NCBI GenBank assembly: GCA_946061495.1
Contig: CAMGSV010000140.1
Span: 1 to 6,550 of the forward strand
Direction of reading: 5' to 3'
From: an uncultured Spirochaetales bacterium
GTDB lineage: Bacteria > Spirochaetota > Spirochaetia > Treponematales > Treponemataceae
DNA: 6,550 nucleotides
The notes beneath the pieces are model-generated. The model ran no database searches. It was not told the DNA's origin and saw only the letters and a list, made by a program, of their open reading frames with translations. The translations under genes and the position numbers were made by a program. This document shows, in pieces, positions 1 through 4,453 of the stretch. Position 1 is the stretch's first letter. Each line of letters opens with the position of its first letter.

Positions 1-11
1 CTCAGGGGGAA

Positions 12-40
12 AGTATAGCATAAAGAGGCGGGGTCGGCAA
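12..40 (-). promoter_or_regulatory. Sigma-70-type promoter firing out of the left edge
   Basis: Read on the minus strand, TTGCCG (40-35) is followed after exactly 17 bases by TATACT (17-12), which is preceded by TG at 20-19. This gives an extended -10, TGCTATACT. The predicted start of transcription is near position 5. It lies just beyond the terminator at 45-88, as expected for the start of a new minus-strand transcription unit whose gene lies outside the window. The -10 and spacing are good, while the -35 matches consensus only in part. Confidence 0.55.
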
Positions 41-44
41 GGGT

Positions 45-88
45 AAAAAAAGTGGGGGAGGAGGGGGATTTTGTTTCCCCCCCCCCCC
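45..88 (-). terminator. Rho-independent terminator of the minus-strand unit
   Basis: On the minus strand a run of 12 G (88-77) is followed by the A-rich loop AAACAAAA (76-69), then a C/T run in which CCCCC, TCC and TCCCCC follow one another (67-54), then AC and seven T (51-45). The G run can pair with the pyrimidine run over up to 12 positions, counting G-U pairs, giving a stem directly followed by a U tract. No T run follows the hairpin on the plus strand, so it should act in one direction. It ends either the azlD transcript or the small-RNA candidate described here. Confidence 0.75.
77..88. repeat. Homopolymer of 12 C
   Basis: Twelve consecutive C on the plus strand (G on the minus strand). 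It forms the 5' arm of the terminator stem. Tracts of this length slip during replication and are also hard to sequence, so its true length may vary between cells or be misread. Confidence 0.9.
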
Positions 89-148
89 TAGATTGTACAG
101 TTTCCTGTACGTTGGAGAGAGTTTATCAGCCACGATGTGGCCATAATC

Positions 149-177
149 AGAGTAAACTAGAATGGGAAATATGTCAA
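149..177 (-). promoter_or_regulatory. Possible promoter of the small-RNA candidate
   Basis: The minus strand has a perfect TTGACA (177-172), a 17-base spacer, then TACTCT (154-149), which matches TATAAT at only three positions. The predicted start is G142, the base just before the first hairpin of the candidate RNA. The perfect -35 and the placement support it. The poor -10 is the main reason for doubt. Confidence 0.3.
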
Positions 178-189
178 GCTATCAAAATG

Positions 190-210
190 ACTAAAGTTTA
201 GTAAACTAAA
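190..210. repeat. Three alternating ACTAAA/TTTAGT half-sites
   Basis: ACTAAA (190-195), TTTAGT (197-202) and ACTAAA (205-210) alternate with spacers of one and two bases, so each neighbouring pair is a perfect palindrome. A related direct repeat, AGTAAACTA, occurs at 151-159 and 200-208. The cluster lies 23 bases past the azlD stop and just upstream of the small-RNA promoter candidate, where a regulator could bind. It is AT-rich, so chance or weak RNA structure are alternatives. Confidence 0.45.
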
Positions 211-232
211 GAAATAGTTGTATTGTGCGTGT

Positions 233-556
233 CTACATATTCCGCAATATCATGTAAATGATGGTGCTGCCGAAGATGCTCACCATGGCGTTGCCTTTCC
301 AAAGATAGGTGGTGACCGTGAAGGCCAGCGCCACCAGCTGGGGGAGTCCGAAGGGGCGGCGGAGGAAGTCCACGTCCTTGAGGCAGTACACCAGCAGGAT
401 GGCCATGATCATAGGAGGGATGTATTTTTCCACAAAACGCAGGAGTGGCGGCGGCTCCCGTTTGGAGAAGAGGGCAAAGGGGAAGAGTCTGGTGGCAAAA
501 ATCACCAGTGCGGCCACAAGGGTTGCCAGCAGGGCGGCGTGCAATGGGAGGCTCAT
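233..556 (-). CDS. azlD: AzlD-family branched-chain amino acid export subunit
   Basis: This 107-aa hydrophobic protein is the small subunit of the AzlCD inner-membrane exporter, known from the family to export branched-chain amino acids and analogues. About four membrane segments are visible (roughly residues 6-26, 46-60, 70-86 and 90-104). Family-like landmarks are TRLFPF (22-27) and PPMIMAILLVY (47-57). Length is typical for AzlD. The ATG is preceded by AGGAG with a 7-base spacer and overlaps the azlC stop in ATGA (556-553), so translation is coupled to AzlC. A longer reading of this frame to about 1390 has no family resemblance upstream of this ATG. The family is clear, but the exported substrate is not shown by the sequence. 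Confidence 0.93.
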   Translation of the reverse strand: MSLPLHAALLATLVAALVIFATRLFPFALFSKREPPPLLRFVEKYIPPMIMAILLVYCLKDVDFLRRPFGLPQLVALAFTVTTYLWKGNAMVSIFGSTIIYMILRNM

Positions 557-1275
557 GTCTTGTCTCCTGTGGAGTCCTTCCGGGGTGTGGCTGGACTGGA
601 GGGAAGGGGCCGCCGAACCAGCATCAGCAGGGCAACTCCCGCCGCTAGGGAAGCCAGCAGCACGTAGTCCGAGGGAATCAGAAAGACCGCCGCTAATGTG
701 ACGGCGAATCCGATGAGGGGGGGAACCATGTCCTTGGACTTCTTTATTTGATCTATCAACAGTACGGCAAAGAGGGCGGTGAGGGCAAAGTCCACCCCCG
801 CAAAGGAAAAGGGAATGAGGGTACCCGCCACTGCTCCGATAAGGCTGCCTGCAATCCAATAGAGGTGGTCCAACAGGGCGATGGCGCCGTAGAAGGAGCC
901 GGCCGGCACTCCCTTGGGGAGGGGGCAGCTGGTCATGAGGGCGTAGGTCTCGTCGGTGAGGGCAAAGACCAGATAGGGCTTCCATCTGCCGGCAGCCTTG
1001 AAGGGGGTGATGAGGGAGAGGCCGTAGACGATGTGGCGGATGTTCAGCAGCAGCATGGTGAGGGCGGTCACTGAAAGGCTTGCTCCGGCGGCAAAAAGGG
1101 AGACGGCCATGTATTGTCCCGCACCAGCGTACATGAGGACGCTCATAATGGGAGCCAGCCACCAGGGATAACCGGCACTGACCAGCATGAGGCCAAAGGG
1201 AATGCCGATGGCAAGGTAGCCGAAGAGGACGGGGATGGTGACCTTGAAGGCCTGGATGAGGTAAGAGCGGTTCAT
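553..1275 (-). CDS. azlC: AzlC-family branched-chain amino acid exporter, large subunit
   Basis: This 240-aa membrane protein is the large subunit of the AzlC/AzlD exporter. Family landmarks are LMYAGAGQYMAV (47-58), LLNIRHIVYG (76-85), ALTDETYAL (105-113) and LDHLYW (135-140). Hydrophobic segments fall near residues 12-34, 40-62, 65-88, 128-152, 160-176 and 185-221. The tail (222-240) is polar and probably cytoplasmic. Length is typical. The ATG overlaps the phosphatase stop in ATGA (1275-1272). Only a poor AGG precedes it, so initiation probably depends on ribosomes finishing the upstream gene. The open frame continues upstream to 1740, but that part is read out of frame through the phosphatase gene and is rejected. 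The assignment is firm. A specific link of amino acid export to the phosphatase is not evident. Confidence 0.95.
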   Translation of the reverse strand: MNRSYLIQAFKVTIPVLFGYLAIGIPFGLMLVSAGYPWWLAPIMSVLMYAGAGQYMAVSLFAAGASLSVTALTMLLLNIRHIVYGLSLITPFKAAGRWKPYLVFALTDETYALMTSCPLPKGVPAGSFYGAIALLDHLYWIAGSLIGAVAGTLIPFSFAGVDFALTALFAVLLIDQIKKSKDMVPPLIGFAVTLAAVFLIPSDYVLLASLAAGVALLMLVRRPLPSSPATPRKDSTGDKT

Positions 1276-2021
1276 GAGTGGGCCTGGGGAGGAGATGTGA
1301 TGCACTGAAGGTGCACCAACAGCTGGCAGACCATGTGGATGGTGTAGTCGGCTCCGCTGGCTGCCAGCTTGTCCTTGTTGCCGTAGCCACTGGCTATGGC
1401 ACAGGTCTTGGTGCCGGCATTTTGTCCCGCTTGGATGTCGGTGGCGGAGTCTCCCACCATCAGCACCTGCTCTGGCAGAATTTCCGGCTTTCCAGCCTTC
1501 TGGCGGCCCTCGTTGATGCGTTGGAGGGCAAGAATCAGCCCTTCCGGGTCGGGCTTCACGTGGCTGGTCTGCTCCGGTCCGATGATGGCCACAAAGTACT
1601 TGTGGATGTCCATCTTGTTCAGGATGGCATCGGTTATTTCGTGGGGCTTGTTGGAGACGATGGCACAGGGAATGTCCTGGATGGAAAGGAGTTCCAGCAG
1701 ATCCTGGGCACCGGGATAGAGACGGGTCTTTTCTATGCAATGCTGCTTGTAGTAATCAACGTACCAGGCGTAGACCTCCTCAAAGGGGGGCGTCTCCTCC
1801 TCTGGTGGTATTTTTTTTGAGATCTGCATGGAAGCTGCAATGGATCGTCTCAGCAGTCGTTCAGCACCATTGCCCACAAAAATGATTACCTGCTCCTGGA
1901 ACAGGGGCTGGTAGCCGAAATGCTCCAGGGTGGCGTTCACGGAGCTGGCAATGTCTGCTGCGGTGTCGGCGATGACTCCATCAAAGTCGAATATGACGGC
2001 CTGAATCCTGCTGAAATCCAT
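1272..2021 (-). CDS. HAD-superfamily phosphatase, phosphoglycolate phosphatase-like
   Basis: This 249-aa cytoplasmic phosphatase has all four HAD motifs: DFDGV with nucleophile D12 and acid/base D14, S123 in VSNKP, K156 in VKPDP, and GDSATD (190-195) with D191 and D195 for magnesium. The helical stretch between motifs I and II (about 17-95) is a C1 cap, as in Gph and beta-phosphoglucomutase-type enzymes. DGVIADT followed by a conserved N and L resembles phosphoglycolate phosphatase, but the substrate cannot be read from sequence. I chose the ATG at 2021 because AAGGGAG lies 8 bases before it. A TTG at 2063 would add 14 residues ahead of the family core and lies in a hairpin. The last 20 residues are poorly family-like. 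The stop overlaps the azlC start. An A8 run encodes part of residues 68-71. Confidence 0.92.
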   Translation of the reverse strand: MDFSRIQAVIFDFDGVIADTAADIASSVNATLEHFGYQPLFQEQVIIFVGNGAERLLRRSIAASMQISKKIPPEEETPPFEEVYAWYVDYYKQHCIEKTRLYPGAQDLLELLSIQDIPCAIVSNKPHEITDAILNKMDIHKYFVAIIGPEQTSHVKPDPEGLILALQRINEGRQKAGKPEILPEQVLMVGDSATDIQAGQNAGTKTCAIASGYGNKDKLAASGADYTIHMVCQLLVHLQCITSPPQAHS

Positions 2022-2039
2022 ATCTTGTTCTCCCTTAGT

Positions 2040-2045
2040 ATTATA
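2040..2045 (-). promoter_or_regulatory. Possible -10 box for the phosphatase-azlCD unit
   Basis: A perfect TATAAT (2045-2040, minus strand) sits between the upstream stop codon and the phosphatase Shine-Dalgarno site (2036-2030). No convincing -35 is found 16-18 bases upstream, where the sequence is GCTTTT-like. The predicted start, near 2036-2033, would fall at or inside the Shine-Dalgarno site and leave a very short leader, which weakens the call. It would let the phosphatase and azlCD be made separately from the helicase genes. Confidence 0.35.
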
Positions 2046-2054
2046 ATCGTCCCC

Positions 2055-2083
2055 AAAAGCCAAAAAGCCTACTGGCTTGTGGC
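2055..2083 (-). terminator. Weak terminator-like hairpin after the helicase-partner gene
   Basis: The minus strand can fold as AAGCC (2078-2074), loop AGTA, GGCTT (2069-2065), with an outer GCCA/TGGC pairing (2083-2080 with 2062-2059), followed by TTTT (2058-2055). The TAG stop of the partner gene lies at the loop. The stem is short, has an internal bulge, and the T tract is brief, so termination would be partial at best. Confidence 0.35.
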
Positions 2084-4453
2084 AAAAATGGAGCCTTGAA
2101 TTCTTCGAACCACATGGGCACGGCTGAGGGAATGGGTTGCCACCGCAGGCACTCCAGCTGAAAGGAATCCTTCGGAGGTGTCTTCCAGAGACGGGGATTC
2201 CCCCTGCTGTGGAATCCGCTGAGGAGATGGGGCCTGCAGGACCACCAGGCAGTCTCCCTGCACCTTCTGGATTTCCAGGGGAATGCCCTCCAGAATCTGA
2301 GGCTCCTGTCCTTCCGTGAGGTAGGTGAGCCGCAGCTGTGACTTGTGGTTGATGGCCTGCTCTGCCACGTGAACCTTGCCTACAAAGTCCATGCCACTGG
2401 CCTCCAGCTGCTCCATCTTCACCGAGGCTCCCTGCAGTTGTTCCGGCACCAGAAGGATTTTCCTGTTGATGCGGAACTGGAGACCCTCCATCTGGTGGGT
2501 GGGAAGGTCCAGTGCTGCCAGCATTTCCTGCAGCTGGGCCAGGTGTTGCTGCTGGCGCTGGGTCTGCTCCTGCCAGTCAGTCTGCTCCTGCTGCCGTGAC
2601 TTCAGGAGGTGGTCAAGGGGAATTTCCGGCAGATGCTGGGGGAAGGTGGCGGCGGTGGTTTTGGCGGGTGCCTTCTTGGTGGAGCGGGAGCTTTCAAAGC
2701 CTGCCTTGGCAAGGATTTCCTGGGCCTCCTGGTCGTTGGCGAAGTCCATGAGGTAGATGCCCGCCTCCAGCTCCGTGACGATGTGGGGAGACAGAACCGG
2801 ATGGTCGGAATAATCCTTCTTTTCCTTGAGGTGGAGGATGTATCCCTTGTACAGGGTGGCCCTGCTGTAGGAGTGGTGCCAGTCCTCCAATGCCACGGAA
2901 AGGTGCTGGGGGAGGCCGTGGTGGAGGAAGCGGGAAAGTCTTTCCTGGATGGACTGGGGGGTGAGTCCCTGGTCATAGCACTGGAGGCAGGCTGCCTTGG
3001 TGATTTCCAGGGTCATGGCGGTGTCGTAGCGTCTCAGCCGCAGCATGGGCATGATTTGGAGCAGCTGGGCAAGGCTCAAGCCGGGAAGCAGGGTGGCGGT
3101 GAGGGCGGAGTCTAGGGTGAGGTGGCCATGCTCCTGCACCGGCAAGGGTTCCTGGGGCAGGTGGGGATGGAACACGGGCTGCAGGTTTTCCCTGATGCCG
3201 CAGCCAGTTCCTGTCTGACGGAAAATTCCCAGCTTGGTTCCTGCCTGGAACAGGCTGGTGCACCACAGGGCGTTGGTCCCTTCCGCCGCTGGCTCTTGGT
3301 GGTCTTCCTGCTGGCTGGACTGGGAGTCATTGTCCTGGGGTTGGGTTTGGGGCTCCGGCTGGGCCATGCGCTTCTTCTCGGCGGCTGCCATCATCCGGGC
3401 AAAGCGGCTGCCGCCATGGGGGGCACTGCTCCGGGGAGCCCCTCCTGGGGGAGTGCCGATGTGATGGCTGAGCACCTGGGGATTCAGGTGCTGGATGAGG
3501 AATTCAAGCCGGAGGTAGACATCCTGGGTAAAGCCTTCTGGGGGACAGAGCTCCGTGAGGGCCAGGAAGTGGCTGGCCTTTCTCTGGAGGTTGCTTCGGG
3601 TGTCCCGTCCGCAGGCTGCTGCCGCAAGGTATGCTGCCTGCAGGTGGAAGGGCATCTGGGCAAAGTCACACCACCGTGTGTAGTCAGGCTGGAAGCCCTT
3701 TGCTTCCTCCTTCAGCAGGGAAAGGTTCCGCAGGCTGGTGACGAGGGTCTGGAAGAACTGGATGGTGTCCTCCATGAACATGAAGTGGAAGGTCTGCTCC
3801 AGCCGCTGAATCACCCGCTTCTTCAGGCTGCCGTCCTGTCGGCACAGGTCGCTCACCTCCTGCACAAAGGCGTAGAAGGCCGCCAGCAGGGAGGGGGAAA
3901 GCTGGGGCAGGTGCTCCCAGTGGGGTTGGTTCTGGAAATCCTTTGGCAGGGGTAACAGGTGTGCAGGATGAATCCGCTGCTGCAAAAGTGGCTCCAGAAT
4001 GGGGTTGAGGACGAAGGGCGGCTGCTGCCTCAGGAGCCGTTGGCTGGTGTCCCGGTATATCACCAGTCGCTCCTCCAAATTCATGAGGTGTGCGTTCAGC
4101 TGGGAATGGGTGAGGGTGTCGGAAAAGAAGGTGGCAAGGGTTTCCAGATTAGGATGGTCCAGCAGGGCCACGGCAGTGAGCATCTGGCATTCTAGGGGAG
4201 AAAGCAGCATCAGGATGGTCTTCTGCACCTGCTCCTTGTGGAGGAAGGCCCCCAGCTGCTGGATGAGATTCTGCTTGTTGTAGGGGGTCTTGAGTTCTCC
4301 CAGATAGATTCGCATCAGGTCAAAGAAGATGGCGTCCGGCAGGGTGGTGAGGCATTCCCGCCACAGCTCCACCTTTTGGGCCTGCTGGTTCCGCTGCTGG
4401 CGGCTGGTCTGCGAGGAATCGTGGGGGGACTGGGGAACGGTTGGCCTGCTCAA
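2069..4453 (-). CDS. XPB-associated protein with XPB N-terminal-like domain (possible p52/Tfb2-like partner)
   Basis: This 794-aa protein has no catalytic motif that I recognise. Residues 30-160 are helical and winged-helix-like, ending in VLNPIL (148-153), and 185-330 are also helical. Residues 331-395 are a Gly/Pro then Gln/Ser/Glu-rich linker. Residues 432-545 match the N-terminal domain of the neighbouring helicase (LEIT, then a C/A and G-L-T-P pattern, then LPQHL), i.e. the XPB/Ssl2 N-terminal domain family sometimes called Helicase_C_3. A Gln-rich coiled coil follows (616-650). Residues 685-790 resemble a WYL-type fold (LRLTYL, GIPLEI, HSLSRAHVVRRI). Translation starts at a TTG overlapping the helicase stop (TTGA), with AGGAGG six bases upstream; the first in-frame ATG is about 46 codons further in and lacks this support. 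The coupling implies a complex with the helicase. Homologues are usually annotated only as helicase-associated, and the function is inferred. Confidence 0.88.
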   Translation of the reverse strand: MSRPTVPQSPHDSSQTSRQQRNQQAQKVELWRECLTTLPDAIFFDLMRIYLGELKTPYNKQNLIQQLGAFLHKEQVQKTILMLLSPLECQMLTAVALLDHPNLETLATFFSDTLTHSQLNAHLMNLEERLVIYRDTSQRLLRQQPPFVLNPILEPLLQQRIHPAHLLPLPKDFQNQPHWEHLPQLSPSLLAAFYAFVQEVSDLCRQDGSLKKRVIQRLEQTFHFMFMEDTIQFFQTLVTSLRNLSLLKEEAKGFQPDYTRWCDFAQMPFHLQAAYLAAAACGRDTRSNLQRKASHFLALTELCPPEGFTQDVYLRLEFLIQHLNPQVLSHHIGTPPGGAPRSSAPHGGSRFARMMAAAEKKRMAQPEPQTQPQDNDSQSSQQEDHQEPAAEGTNALWCTSLFQAGTKLGIFRQTGTGCGIRENLQPVFHPHLPQEPLPVQEHGHLTLDSALTATLLPGLSLAQLLQIMPMLRLRRYDTAMTLEITKAACLQCYDQGLTPQSIQERLSRFLHHGLPQHLSVALEDWHHSYSRATLYKGYILHLKEKKDYSDHPVLSPHIVTELEAGIYLMDFANDQEAQEILAKAGFESSRSTKKAPAKTTAATFPQHLPEIPLDHLLKSRQQEQTDWQEQTQRQQQHLAQLQEMLAALDLPTHQMEGLQFRINRKILLVPEQLQGASVKMEQLEASGMDFVGKVHVAEQAINHKSQLRLTYLTEGQEPQILEGIPLEIQKVQGDCLVVLQAPSPQRIPQQGESPSLEDTSEGFLSAGVPAVATHSLSRAHVVRRIQGSIFATSQ

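Larger units (their letters stand above)
45..142 (-). ncRNA. Candidate small RNA, or structured azlD 3' end
   Basis: The minus strand between a candidate promoter (177-149) and the terminator (88-45) could give a transcript of about 98 nt. Its parts in order are a 5-bp hairpin GCCAC-ATC-GTGGC (141-129), an unpaired pyrimidine-rich stretch containing CTCTCTCC (121-114), a 6-bp hairpin GTACAG-GAAA-CTGTAC (110-95) closed by a GNRA tetraloop, and the terminator. The GAAA loop exists only on this strand, which favours a minus-strand RNA. The CTCTCTCC stretch is complementary to Shine-Dalgarno-like sequence, a common property of regulatory RNAs. No known RNA family is recognised. The same elements could simply be the 3' untranslated part of the azlD message. 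Confidence 0.3.

Noticed and set aside
1..232. tRNA, CRISPR array or mobile-element end at the left edge
   Set aside because: There is no cloverleaf, no regularly spaced repeat, and no transposase fragment. The inverted repeats are short and best read as RNA hairpins or binding sites.
557..1390. N-terminal extension of AzlD to 385 aa
   Set aside because: The extension is azlC read in another frame and is rich in Pro, His and Arg, unlike a membrane protein. AzlD starts at 556 with a good ribosome site.
1276..1740. N-terminal extension of AzlC to 395 aa
   Set aside because: The extra stretch is the phosphatase gene read in another frame. AzlC homology begins at the ATG at 1275, which overlaps the phosphatase stop.
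2022..2063. Phosphatase start at TTG 2063
   Set aside because: The ATG at 2021 has AAGGGAG at ideal distance and fits the family N-terminus. The TTG lies in a hairpin and lacks a ribosome site.
3122..3955. Long plus-strand open frame (277 codons) opposite the helicase-partner gene
   Set aside because: It is antisense to a well-supported gene, has no recognisable motif, and arises from GC-biased codon positions. The same applies to plus-strand frames at 1278-1820, 5158-5844 and 218-667.
2069..4453. Partner protein as a Bax1-type nuclease, the usual archaeal companion of XPB
   Set aside because: I could not find a nuclease-like set of acidic residues, and the visible domains are XPB-N-terminal-like and WYL-like instead.
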